A stretch of DNA of 64,000 nucleotides from the NCBI RefSeq assembly GCF_025370775.1, contig NZ_JAMXEX010000003.1, positions 248,001-312,000 of the forward strand, written 5' to 3'. The notes under the pieces are model-generated. The model saw only the letters and a program-made list of their open reading frames with translations. It ran no database searches and was not told where the DNA came from. The position numbers were made by a program, and so were the translations under genes. Of this stretch, positions 7,728 to 17,900 are shown one piece after another. The stretch's first letter is position 1, and the number at the start of each line of letters is the position of its first letter. The DNA comes from Ancylothrix sp. D3o. GTDB lineage: Bacteria > Cyanobacteriota > Cyanobacteriia > Cyanobacteriales > Oscillatoriaceae.

Positions 7728-8118
7728 CTTTCTTGACTCCTCACGTTAGTTTAATGCTGTAGTTATAGCAAAAAAAACCATTCTTTCGATCTGCCTAAAG
7801 CTTAAAAATAATGGAAACTTGCCGGTTTTACATTCAAGCTACCTCGCTTTAAACGCAACTCTGCCTTTTTCCATTGCTTTTATGTATCCCACCAGCGATG
7901 CTTTCGCCTCCGCCACCCACCCTTTTTTACCCATACATCCAGGCTGTTTTAATTCTTTCTCTTTCTTAGAGATTTTTGATTGTTTGGCTTCTTTATTTTC
8001 CTTATTTTTAAGAGTTTTATTAATGATAAAAGTTCCTTTTTTTTGCTTTATTTTTGTGATTAATCAACTCGGCGAAACATTAAAATTATTCCTTTTTTCA
8101 CCATCGGAATTTTTCAGC
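7728..8118. other. 391-bp spacer with a possible micro-ORF
   Basis: This AT-rich stretch separates the SH3-domain gene and the glycerophosphodiesterase gene. The only coding-like signal is a lysine-rich minus-strand frame ending at 7839. A plus-strand frame at 7819-8139 is hydrophobic and overlaps the end of the diesterase gene, and I take it as spurious. Confidence 0.4.
7839..7934 (-). CDS. Possible micro-ORF or gene remnant, lysine-rich
   Basis: 31 aa from the ATG at 7934, starting M-G-K-K-G-W-V-A-E-A-K-A. The open frame continues upstream for about 45 codons of very lysine-rich sequence without an ATG or GTG. The composition looks coding (W, G and E mixed with K) rather than random AT-rich DNA. 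It could be the C-terminal remnant of a lost gene, or a small basic protein with a non-standard start. I do not recognise the family and the support is weak. Confidence 0.25.
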   Translation of the reverse strand: MGKKGWVAEAKASLVGYIKAMEKGRVAFKAR

Positions 8119-8853
8119 TTATTTACTTTTAAAAATTAAAGAATTCGTGACAATTCGCCTCACGCCCAACGCTTCTAACTTTTGCATATCCTCTAAACTG
8201 TCCACCGTCCAAGCCACAATTTCCACTCCCAAATCTTGGCTTGCTTGGATTAAACCTGGATTTTCTAACAACAAATGATACTCACTCACCATAACCGTTT
8301 TTTCTCGCCGCGAAGCTTTGGCAAGTTGAATTTGATAATCGCTTTCCTTGGCCACAATATATCCTAACTTTATTTGCTCGGAACACCGGCCCACCTGCTC
8401 CACAAATTCTTCATTAAACGACGTTATAATACACTTTTCTTCCAAGCCGCTACCCGCAATCATTTTTAACAAATTTTCAATATCCTTTTCCTGCCAATCG
8501 CAATAGCGCTTTACTTCCAAATAAATAAACTTTTTAATTTCTTGCAACTGCGCCAAAACTTCTTTTAAAGTCGGGATTTGTTGACCGGCAAACTCTGCCC
8601 CCTTCCACTCCCCCGCATCCAACCTTTTTAACTCTTCCAAGCTTCTCTCCTTCAACTTTCCCGCCGCGCCGGTTGTCCTTTCTAAACTCTCATCATGGAA
8701 CACCACCGCCACCCTATCCGCCGATAACTGTAAGTCGCATTCTATCGAATCCGCCCCCGCTTCTATCGCTTTTCTAAACCCTGCTAAAGTGTTCTCAGGT
8801 GCGATAGCCGAAAATCCCCGATGCGCGATTATTTCTGGTTGGGTACTTGACAT
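8119..8853 (-). CDS. Glycerophosphodiester phosphodiesterase (UgpQ-like)
   Basis: 244 aa, the usual length for the cytoplasmic family. The N-terminus has the GDPD signature I-A-H-R-G (catalytic His), P-E-N-T, and E-C-D-L (metal ligands) with the second catalytic His in V-F-H-D. The C-terminal V-A-W-T-V-D is typical of the TIM-barrel end. The enzyme hydrolyses glycerophosphodiesters to glycerol-3-phosphate and an alcohol, recycling lipid head groups. No signal peptide is present, so it acts in the cytoplasm. It stands alone, divergent from recQ across a 267-bp gap. Confidence 0.93.
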   Translation of the reverse strand: MSSTQPEIIAHRGFSAIAPENTLAGFRKAIEAGADSIECDLQLSADRVAVVFHDESLERTTGAAGKLKERSLEELKRLDAGEWKGAEFAGQQIPTLKEVLAQLQEIKKFIYLEVKRYCDWQEKDIENLLKMIAGSGLEEKCIITSFNEEFVEQVGRCSEQIKLGYIVAKESDYQIQLAKASRREKTVMVSEYHLLLENPGLIQASQDLGVEIVAWTVDSLEDMQKLEALGVRRIVTNSLIFKSK

Positions 8854-9120
8854 TTTTTTTGATTTATTTTATGCTATATATTATAAGGGAAATATTGATA
8901 AAAATTCTGGAGAAGCTCCGATTCCCATTATAATATACACTTTAGCAGATATCAAAACATTTAGCAACCCCCCAGCCCCTCTTTTTAAGCAAAAACTTTA
9001 CAAATTTTTGAGTCAAGAAAATTGCCAAAATTAGGGGCCGGTGAACCCAGAGATTTGTGAGCCGGCAGAACAAGAAAGCAGCCAAACCCGCAACAATTGC
9101 TAAAAAAAGAGGTATCAAAC

Positions 9121-10566
9121 ATGAACCCACAGGACAATAAGCAAACCCCAATTCCCAACCACATCCTCAGCAGCTTTCAAAAAATTTGGGGATACGCAGA
9201 CTTTCGACCACCACAAGGCGAAATTGTCCGCACAATACTGGAGCAAAAAGACGCCTTAATAGTCATGCCCACCGGTGCCGGAAAATCGATTTGTTTTCAA
9301 CTACCAGCCATCATCCAAACCGGCCTAACCCTCGTCATTTCCCCATTGGTTGCCCTCATGGAAAACCAAATTCAAGAACTGCAACAAAAAAACCTAAGCG
9401 CCGCCTCACTCCACAGCGAACTAAGCACCGAAAAACGCCGCCATATTCTTCAACAACTGCAAAACAATAAACTTAAATTACTTTACCTATCCCCCGAAAC
9501 CCTCCTCAGCAAGCCGGTGTGGTCAATTTTAATTCAACCGCAGATAAAAATAACCGCTTTGATCATAGATGAAGCCCATTGTATAGTCCAATGGGGAGAC
9601 ACATTTCGTCCCGCCTATAACCGGCTTGGAGTAGTCCGAAAAGCCCTGCTCAAAACAAAACCAACCGGCACAAAAATCAGCCTAGCCGCCTTCACAGCCA
9701 CCGCCGATCCAAGCGCCCAAAAAACCATCAAAAACGTCTTAGAACTGCAAAACCCTCAACTTTATTTAATCAACCCCTACCGCCCAAACTTGCATCTGCA
9801 AATCCAAACAATTTGGACACCCCGCAGCCGCAGGCAAAAGCTCTTAAAATTTATTAAAAGCTTCCCCAACCAGTCAGGTTTAGTCTATGTGCGTACCCGA
9901 AAAGACAGCGAAATACTCAGCGAATGGTTAGAAGAAAAAGGATATAAAACCAGCGCCTATCACGCCGGCCTTTCTCCCCAAGAAAGACGCATAATAGAAA
10001 CAGACTGGCTAACAGGAAAAACACAATTTGTAGTCTGTACCTGTGCCTTTGGCATGGGAGTTAATAAACCAGATGTACGCTGGGTGATACATTACCAACC
10101 ACCGGCACAACTATCAGAATATCTGCAAGAAATAGGGCGTGCCGGTAGAGATGGAAAACCCGCCACCGCCCTAACCTTAATCAGCGAACCCACCGGCATA
10201 TTTGATCCGCAAGACAAACAACAAAAGCAATATTTTGAAAAGCAAAAACAAAACCAATACTGGCAAGCCCAACAAACCCTTAAAAAGCTTCCCCCCCAGG
10301 GAGATATTAGCGCCATCACAAAACAACATCCCCACGCCGACATCACCCTATCGCTTTTGCAGGCCACCGGCAGCCTGACTTGGGTTGATCCATTTAATTA
10401 CAGCATAAAAAAACAAACTCCCCTCAAAGAACCGCCCAACCTCAAACCCAACCTTACAGAATACCTGCAAACTCGACAATGCCGGTGGAAATTTTTACTA
10501 TTTGCCTTTGGCTTTGCAAGCAATAACAACTGCGGACATTGTGACAATTGCCTCAAATCTCAGTGA
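9121..10566 (+). CDS. recQ: ATP-dependent DNA helicase RecQ
   Basis: 481 aa from the ATG at 9121, preceded by AAGAGG at a 9-nt spacing. The upstream in-frame TTG (9097) lacks such a site. It has the RecQ motif 0 (F-R-P-P-Q-G-E-I-V), Walker A (T-G-A-G-K-S), the D-E-A-H box followed by C-I-V-Q-W-G (RecQ aromatic loop), motif V/VI (Q-E-I-G-R-A-G-R-D-G-K) and a C-terminal zinc-binding C-x16-C-x2-C-x2-C. It ends directly after the zinc site, so the HRDC domain of longer RecQs is absent, as in many cyanobacterial forms. It unwinds DNA 3' to 5' in repair and recombination. Confidence 0.92.
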   Translation: MNPQDNKQTPIPNHILSSFQKIWGYADFRPPQGEIVRTILEQKDALIVMPTGAGKSICFQLPAIIQTGLTLVISPLVALMENQIQELQQKNLSAASLHSELSTEKRRHILQQLQNNKLKLLYLSPETLLSKPVWSILIQPQIKITALIIDEAHCIVQWGDTFRPAYNRLGVVRKALLKTKPTGTKISLAAFTATADPSAQKTIKNVLELQNPQLYLINPYRPNLHLQIQTIWTPRSRRQKLLKFIKSFPNQSGLVYVRTRKDSEILSEWLEEKGYKTSAYHAGLSPQERRIIETDWLTGKTQFVVCTCAFGMGVNKPDVRWVIHYQPPAQLSEYLQEIGRAGRDGKPATALTLISEPTGIFDPQDKQQKQYFEKQKQNQYWQAQQTLKKLPPQGDISAITKQHPHADITLSLLQATGSLTWVDPFNYSIKKQTPLKEPPNLKPNLTEYLQTRQCRWKFLLFAFGFASNNNCGHCDNCLKSQ

Positions 10567-10799
10567 AGTATAAAATGTAACATCCCCCCACCCAAAAAAA
10601 CATCAATAATTCCTTGCAGATGTAACATTTTTGTTACCAATGGGAAAAATTTTTATAAAGCGCCCCTATTGCCGAGATGATGGCAAACACTTCTTACAAA
10701 AGTAGAAAAAATTCTGTGTAAATGACTGCGGAATTAAAAGCACTTCCCCCTTAATATTAAGGATGGGTGAAAACATTATTTCCATAAACCAGCGCAAAA

Positions 10800-13700
10800 A
10801 TGTCCCACATCAACAAGGCGGGGCAAAGAGTGGGCCAACACAACCCAGACAACAACATTTGCGGAGAATATCCCGATCCCTTACCGGCCGTCTTAGATCA
10901 AGCCTCTGACGGCCTGTTGAGCGTAGATATTAATCCCGACCAAATAGCAGAAAGTTGTGGGGGTTCCATCTTTGAATTTCACATAGTCCGCGCAAACCCA
11001 GCCAGTCGGCTTTCTCAGGGTTTCTCAAACCCCCAACCTCTAATGGAACTTCCCTTACAAGAGGGCTGGCCGGCATTGCTTGCCCAAATCATCGTTTCAC
11101 AACTCAAACACTGTCTCGAACAAGAAAAGCTGATCAGCAGCGCTCTGGCAAATAACTGCAACCTGCCAATGGATCTGATGCCGGTCAACCATTACCCAGC
11201 CAACATTGAGCGCATCATCGCACTGTGCAAAAATCTTCACGCCTTAAGTGAAACCGAAACCGACGGCCAACAAGAAACCCGAAAACTATCTCATTTAATT
11301 AACTGCTTGCCGGGGATTGTTTTTAGCTGCACAAACCCCCCAGATTGGGAAATGACCTATCTCAGCGAAGGATGCTATAAATTAACCGGATATACAAGCC
11401 AAGAACTGACAGGAAAAAATCGCACCACCACCTACGACGACCTCACCCACCCAGCAGATTTAGAAACAGTTATTCAAGCAATAAAAAAAGCCATCACAAA
11501 CAAACAGCCCTATGTGGTAGAATATCGAATTTTCACAAAAGATGGGCAAGAAAAATGGCTTTGGGAAAAAGGAAGCGGCGTTTTTGACAGCTATGGAAAC
11601 ATACTCGCCCTCGAAGGCTTCATCAGCGACATTACAGAGCGAAAACTTGCAGAAGAAGCCAAAAAAGCCAGTGATCGCGTCCTTGAAAGCATGGTGGAAG
11701 GCGTTATCCTTTGGGACAAAGACGGCATTATGACTTATACAAATCCGGCTTTTGATGCCATGTTTGGATACAAAAATAGCGAAGTAATTGGCCAGCACAT
11801 TTCTATTTTAAGTGCTTATCCTATGTCAGAAAATCAGAAAATTATCAGCGAAATTAATCAAAAATTAAATGAGCAAGGGAAATGGCTGGGGGAATTTAAC
11901 AACCGCAAAAAAGACGGTAGTCTATTTACCACCTATGCCCATATCAGCACCCTCGAAATGGCCGAAAAAAAACATATTTGCTGCGTTTGTGAAGACATCA
12001 GCGACAGAAAACGCGCCGAAATTGCCTTGCGAGAAGCCGAAAAAAAATATCGCAGCATCTTTGAAAACGCTGTCGAAGGCATTTTTCAAACAACTCTTGA
12101 TGGTTCTTATCTCACTGCTAACCCCATGCTGGCACGCATCTATGGTTATGAGTCGCCTGGGGAACTAATGAGCAGCATTCGCAACATTGAACAACAGCTA
12201 TATGTTGACCCAAAACGGCGAGCAGAATTTACCCGCATTCTCCAAGAAAATGATGCGGTTTTGGAATTTGAGTCTGAAGTTTATCGCAAAGATAAAAGCA
12301 AAATTTGGATCAGTGAAAATGCCCGTGCCATACGAGGCCCAAATAGACAACTGCTCGGTTATGAAGGCACTGTAATTGATATAACTCGGCGTAAACAAGC
12401 CGAAGCAGAATTGCTTAAACGCGATAGCCTGCTTGAAGCGGTGGCCGCAGCCATGACACATTTACTCACCGAAAGCAATCATCGCTCGGCAATAGTGAAT
12501 GCGCTGGCAACTCTGGGCAATGCCGCTTTTGTGGATCGTGTTTATATCTGCGAAAACCACACCCACCCAGACACCGGCCAAGCGGCAATGAGCATCCGCT
12601 TTGAATGGTGCCGGTCTGATATTTCATCCACTATCGACCAACCCTCTAGGCAAAATTTAAGCTACAACAGCACCGGCCTCCAAGAATGGTATGACATCCT
12701 GAAAACCGGCCAACCGATTGCCGGCACAATCACGGACTTTTCTTTGGAAGTTCAACCGTTATTAGAAGCTAACCAAGTTATCTCGCTGTTGATGGTGCCG
12801 GTGTTACTAAATAACGAATTTTGGGGCTATATCGGCTTTGATGATTGTCACAGCATTCGGTCTTGGTCAAAAAGCGAATTATCAATATTAGTCGCCATTG
12901 CGGCCAGCATTGGAGGTGCTGTACAGCGCCACCGCACCCTCGCCAGTATCCACCATCAAGCCTACCATGACCGGCTCACCGGCCTGCCCAACCGCCAACT
13001 GCTCGACACTCAACTGCCGGTCGCCTTGGAAACCGCAAACAGTACAGGCCATAAACTTGCCGTTATGTTTCTTGACCTCGACCGCTTTAAAATTATCAAC
13101 GATACTCTCGGTCATGCCGTTGGCGACCAACTTTTGCAATGCGCCGCTCAACGTCTGCGAAATTGTCTGCGCGACCAAGATATAATCGTCCGCTGGGGTG
13201 GCGATGAATTTATTTTGCTTTTACCTAACCTTAACAGCGCTGAGGATGCCTCTAGTATTGCTCAGCGTATTCTCGAAGCTCTCCGCCCTGCCTTTGACAT
13301 TGAACAAAACCAACTGCATATTACCAGTAGTATTGGAATTGCTCTTTATCCCCACGACGGCGAAGATGCAGAAACTTTAATCAAAAATGCTGATATTGCT
13401 TTATATCGCGCTAAAGAAGAAGGCCGGAATAATTATCAAATTTATACCGCCGGCATGAATTCCTGTGCTTGCGACTTTTTACAAATTGGTAACAACTTGT
13501 ATGACGCGCTGGAACAAGGGGAATTTTTATTACATTATCAACCTCAATTTAATACGGCCAGCGGCAAAATTACTGCTATGGAAGCTCTGCTGAGGTGGCA
13601 ACATCCCCAACGCGGTGTTATTTTTCCAGAAACTTTTATTCCCCTGGCTGAAGACAATGGTACTATCTTTTCACTAGGCCGGTGGGTATTGCAAACCGCC

Positions 13701-14243
13701 GCCCTCCAAGCCAAAACGTGGCTCGATCTCGGTTTATCTCCTGTCCGCGTCGCTGTCAATATTTCCAGTCGTCAATTCACTCAACCGGCCTTTGTTGAAA
13801 TTGTCAAAAATATCTTGCACTCCACCGGCCTGCCAGCAGCTTATCTGCAACTAGAAATTTCTGAAACCATTGCTACCCAAAATGTTGCCTATACAGGCCA
13901 AGCTTTTCAACAACTTTCCCGCCTGGGGGTTCACATTTGTATTGATCATTTTGGTGCCGGTTATGCTTCCCTCAAAAGTTTAAAACATTTTGATTTTCAC
14001 AGCCTTAAAATTGACCGTTCTTTTATCGCCGACTTGAACGATAATCCTCAAGATGCCGCCATTGTTACAGCGCTTTTAAATCTCGCCAATGCTCTTAATA
14101 TTAACGTCATTGCTGAAGGCATCGAAACCGAACAAAACCGCCACTTATTGCAAAAATTGGGCTGCCAAGAAATGCAAGGTTATTTATTTCAACGGCCTCT
14201 AGCAACTGACCAAGCCACCAATTTTTTAAAAGATTTTTATTAA
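10800..14243 (+). CDS. PAS(3)-GAF-GGDEF-EAL c-di-GMP signalling protein
   Basis: 1147 aa. After an N-terminal region of about 160 residues come three PAS domains (about 165-285, 290-405, 410-535), a GAF domain (545-715), GGDEF (725-880) and EAL (895-1140). The GGDEF site is intact (R-W-G-G-D-E-F), with an upstream inhibitory site R-D-Q-D at the usual five-residue spacing, so diguanylate cyclase activity with product inhibition is expected. In the EAL domain, E-A-L-L-R, the I-S-E-T glutamate, L-K-I-D and E-G-I-E-T-E are present. The usual D-D-F-G-T-G reads D-H-F-G-A-G, replacing a metal-binding Asp with His. Phosphodiesterase activity may therefore be weak. It has no membrane helix, so it is a soluble sensor. 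A paralogue follows downstream. Confidence 0.93.
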   Translation: MSHINKAGQRVGQHNPDNNICGEYPDPLPAVLDQASDGLLSVDINPDQIAESCGGSIFEFHIVRANPASRLSQGFSNPQPLMELPLQEGWPALLAQIIVSQLKHCLEQEKLISSALANNCNLPMDLMPVNHYPANIERIIALCKNLHALSETETDGQQETRKLSHLINCLPGIVFSCTNPPDWEMTYLSEGCYKLTGYTSQELTGKNRTTTYDDLTHPADLETVIQAIKKAITNKQPYVVEYRIFTKDGQEKWLWEKGSGVFDSYGNILALEGFISDITERKLAEEAKKASDRVLESMVEGVILWDKDGIMTYTNPAFDAMFGYKNSEVIGQHISILSAYPMSENQKIISEINQKLNEQGKWLGEFNNRKKDGSLFTTYAHISTLEMAEKKHICCVCEDISDRKRAEIALREAEKKYRSIFENAVEGIFQTTLDGSYLTANPMLARIYGYESPGELMSSIRNIEQQLYVDPKRRAEFTRILQENDAVLEFESEVYRKDKSKIWISENARAIRGPNRQLLGYEGTVIDITRRKQAEAELLKRDSLLEAVAAAMTHLLTESNHRSAIVNALATLGNAAFVDRVYICENHTHPDTGQAAMSIRFEWCRSDISSTIDQPSRQNLSYNSTGLQEWYDILKTGQPIAGTITDFSLEVQPLLEANQVISLLMVPVLLNNEFWGYIGFDDCHSIRSWSKSELSILVAIAASIGGAVQRHRTLASIHHQAYHDRLTGLPNRQLLDTQLPVALETANSTGHKLAVMFLDLDRFKIINDTLGHAVGDQLLQCAAQRLRNCLRDQDIIVRWGGDEFILLLPNLNSAEDASSIAQRILEALRPAFDIEQNQLHITSSIGIALYPHDGEDAETLIKNADIALYRAKEEGRNNYQIYTAGMNSCACDFLQIGNNLYDALEQGEFLLHYQPQFNTASGKITAMEALLRWQHPQRGVIFPETFIPLAEDNGTIFSLGRWVLQTAALQAKTWLDLGLSPVRVAVNISSRQFTQPAFVEIVKNILHSTGLPAAYLQLEISETIATQNVAYTGQAFQQLSRLGVHICIDHFGAGYASLKSLKHFDFHSLKIDRSFIADLNDNPQDAAIVTALLNLANALNINVIAEGIETEQNRHLLQKLGCQEMQGYLFQRPLATDQATNFLKDFY

Positions 14244-14519
14244 ATTTTCTCCTGCCTGGGCATTTTTTAAGAGTATCCCTATTCAAATGCTCTCTTGTTC
14301 AGTAATTTAATATAGCATTTTTTTTATAATTGCACACCCCAAACTCGGTAACTTGGGCGAAAGCCGGTGTTTAAAAAACGTTTCTGTACTTCATATAACT
14401 GAAAAACTCTATAACTCAAGTTGCTATCTTAACCGCAATTGCTAGTTATATTCTCAGAGTTTTAGTAGCCTCGCACCACCCTTAAAAATAATTGCTTTGA
14501 GCATTCCCCGCTTTATTAA

Positions 14520-14590
14520 ATCCCCCCAGGCTTCCTTAAAAAAGGCAGAGATAGAGGAAAAAATTTTTCACCGGCGGTAAGGGGGGGGAT
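14520..14590. repeat. Dispersed C-run/G-run inverted repeat
   Basis: ATCCCCCC (14520-14527) pairs with GGGGGGAT (14583-14590). The first 33 bases resemble the common cyanobacterial element that also appears at 55605-55636. The arms are imperfect, so this copy looks decayed. Confidence 0.55.
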
Positions 14591-14767
14591 ACTACACTCT
14601 TGCTCATAAAGCAAATAATTGTTATATTAAGAAAATTTTTCAAATTTAGTCAAAGCCGCCTCACCCCCACTGCCAAATACCCAATGCTGCTGTAAGCAAA
14701 AGACAAATTGCTTTTAGCCACGCCATTTTAACGCTCAGCAGCTTTTTTGACAACTGTTTAGGGCTTC

Positions 14768-14785
14768 CTCTATCTCAAGATAGAG
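14768..14785. other. Palindromic hairpin CTCTATC-TCAA-GATAGAG
   Basis: Perfect 7-bp stem with 4-nt loop, 176 bp before the start of the large PAS/GGDEF/EAL gene. Similar palindromes lie upstream of two other signalling genes (37827-37844 and 44940-44955). It could be a protein-binding site or an RNA hairpin. Confidence 0.4.
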
Positions 14786-14961
14786 TCGAAAAACAGCCAG
14801 TAATGATTCAATAAAAATACCTGGAATTGCCTCAAAAAAAATTTACATTTTCATACCCCAGGCAGCCCCGGATCATAATAATTATTCGGCATTATTTTTT
14901 GGCTAAATATCTGATGAATTTATAAAAAATAACAAATTTTTATTGATTAGGAACGCCGACT

Positions 14962-17900
14962 ATGAATTATCCCCCAGAACTCTCAAAACTTTTGGCCAAA
15001 AAGGCCTCCGCAAAAACAGCCAATCCTCCTGATTTAGCCTGCTTCCAGCAAGAAACTCAGCAAAATTCACTCGGAATAATCACAGCATCTTTTGAAGGCA
15101 TCGTCTTACACGAAAAAGGGAAAATTGTAGAAGCAAACGCCGCCGTAGCGCAAATGTTTGGTTATGAAATTTCCGAGATTTTAGGCAAAAATTTCCAAGA
15201 GCTTTTACTATTTAAATTTTCAGATTTTTTGGATAATTTTTCAAAAAACAGCAAGTTTCAAGAAGCCATAGGGTTAAGAAAAGATCAAACTTTTTTTCCC
15301 ATAGAAATTTGCCGTCAGACCACGATTTATAAAGGCAAAAAAGTCAACATCAGCCTGATTAGAGACATCAGTAAATACAAATGTACCCAGCATAAACTCG
15401 AAGAATCTCTCTCACTGTTGCGAGCCACCCTCGACTCAACCGCCGACGGCATTTTAGTTGTAAATAATTCCCGAAAAGTAACGCTTTATAACCGCAAATT
15501 TTTGGAAATGTGGCGCATACCTGATGCCGTTATAAACTCACAAAAAAGCAGCATATTACTTGATTTTGTTCTCGAACAATTAAAAGAGCCGCAAGTTTTT
15601 CTTGCCAAAGTTATCCAACTGTATAATCAACCCGATGCCGAATCTTTTGATGTTATAGAATTTAAAGATGGCCGAGTATTTGAGCGTTCCTCTCAACCGC
15701 AACGCATTAGCGGTGAAAGTGTGGGCAGAGTTTGGAGTTTTCGAGACATCAGCGAACACAAAAAAGTCCAAAAAGAACTTGAAAAATCTCTGTGTATGTT
15801 GCGGGCAACTCTGGAGTCAACCGCAGACGGGATATTGGTGGGAAATCATCCGGGTGAAATCTCTCATTACAATCGCAAATTTGCGGAAATGTGGCGCATT
15901 CCTGAAGATATTTTAATGTCGCAGAATGGCAAAGCGGCAACAGAATTAGTTTTAAGCCAATTAAAAAATCCCCAAAATTTTATTGACAAAGTTCAACAAG
16001 CTTACATTAATCCAGAAATTGAGCAGCAGGATATTCTGGAATTTAAAGACGGTCGAATTTATGAGCGTTATTGTATTCCCCAGCGTTTAGAAAACGAAAT
16101 TGTAGGAATTGTTATTAGCTTTCGGGATATTACAGAAAGAATGCGAACTGAAGCCGCTTTACGACAAAGCGAAGCCACCAATAGAGCCTTGCTGAATGCG
16201 ATTCCCGATTTAATTTTTCGTTTCCGCGCCGATGGCACTTATTTAGATTACAAAGGCGGCGGAAATAATCCACTTGAAATATCGCCAGAGAATTTAGTAG
16301 GAAAAAACGTTTTTGAAATATTGCCGAGAGAAGTTGCCGAGCAGTGCTACCACTACATCCAAAAAGCCCTAGCCACCGACCAATTACAAATTTTTGAATA
16401 TCAATTAATAATTAAGGGGAAAGAATATAACTATGAAGCTCGCGTAGCAGTTTGTGGAGAGTCGGAAGTTTTCGCAATTGTCCGCGACATCACCCTTAGC
16501 GTAGCGTCCCGCCGGGAAAAGAAACAGGCTAGAGAAGAATTACAAAAATCCGTTTCAATGCACCGCGCTACCCTCGAATCTACGGCAGACGGTATTCTCG
16601 TGGTAGACACCGCCGGCAAAATCTCTAGTTTCAATCAAAAACTTATCGAAATGTGGTGTCTTCCTGACGGATTTATCACTTTAGAACAATATAAAATCTA
16701 CCTCAAACTAGCTTTTAAACAATTAAAAAAACCGCAAAAACTTCTCCAAAGATTCCGTTACTTGCAAGCAAAAGAACAAGAAGTATATCTGGATTGGATT
16801 GAATTTAAAGACGGCAGAATTTTTGAAGTATATTCCCAACCCCAGCGACTCGCCGGAAACATCATCGGTAGAGCTTGGAGTTTTCGAGATATCACTAAAC
16901 GCCGACTCGCTGAACAAGAACTTTCCAGAACGCAAGAACGTTTTGAATTGCTTGCTCGCACCACAAATGATGCTGTCTGGGATTGGGATCGGCTTACCAA
17001 TCGAAACTGGTGGGGTGGAGGTTTTCGCACCTTATTTGGTTACGACAGCAATCAAATTCAGCCCTCTTATGAACTGTGGTGTCAACTTATCCATCCTGAT
17101 GATCGAGAGCGAGTTTGTTCTTTTTATCAAAAAGCTGTCGATAATAAGGAGCCATTTATTTCTGTTGAATATCGCTTTCAGCGTGCTAATGGTACCTACG
17201 CTTTTGTGTTAGATCGCTGTTGCTTTATTCACGACGCCACCGGCAAAGTTATTCGCTCCATTGGCGTAATGATTGATCTAACTTATCGCATCCAAGCCGA
17301 AGCCGAACTCCGAGAAAGTGAAGAACGTTTGAGACTTGCTTTAGAAGCCGCCAAAATGGGAATGTGGGACTGGAATATTCCTAGCAATGATTTGGTTTGC
17401 TCTAAACAATTCTTGCAACTTTTAGGCTTGCCGGCTGACTCATCGCTAACCTATGAAACTTTCCTAAAAATGGTGCATCCTGAAGACCGCGAAATGGTTA
17501 GAGCCATCAAAGAAAAAGCAATTGAAAACCGCACAGATTACACCTTAGAATGTCGTGTTTTGTGGCCGGATGGTAGCACCCATTGGATCGCTGGTCAAGG
17601 AAAAGTTTATTGCGGCTCAAACAACTTGCCGGTGAGAATGCTGGGGGTGAGTGTGGATGTCACTGATCGCAAACACACAGAACTGCAATTGCAGCAATCT
17701 CAGCAAATGTTACAGCTTGTGATTGATAATATCCCACAATATATTTTCTGGAAAGATAAAAATTCTGTTTTTTTGGGCTGCAATCGCAACTACGCTGAAT
17801 TAACTGGGTTAAATTCACCAGCAGAAATTGCCGGCAAAATTGATGAAGATTTGCCTTGGCACCCAGAACAAATTGAGTTTTTATTGGAATGTGAACGCCG

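Larger units (their letters stand above)
14244..14961. other. 718-bp spacer between two GGDEF-EAL genes
   Basis: No credible ORF. It holds a degenerate C-run/G-run inverted repeat (14520-14590) of the kind scattered in cyanobacterial genomes, and a perfect 7-bp-stem hairpin at 14768-14785. The rest is AT-rich and may contain the promoter of the downstream gene. Confidence 0.5.

Noticed and set aside
7819-8139. Hydrophobic plus-strand frame of 106 codons
   Set aside because: Phe/Leu/Ser-rich from AT-rich DNA, overlaps the end of the diesterase gene, and has no ribosome site or recognisable motif.
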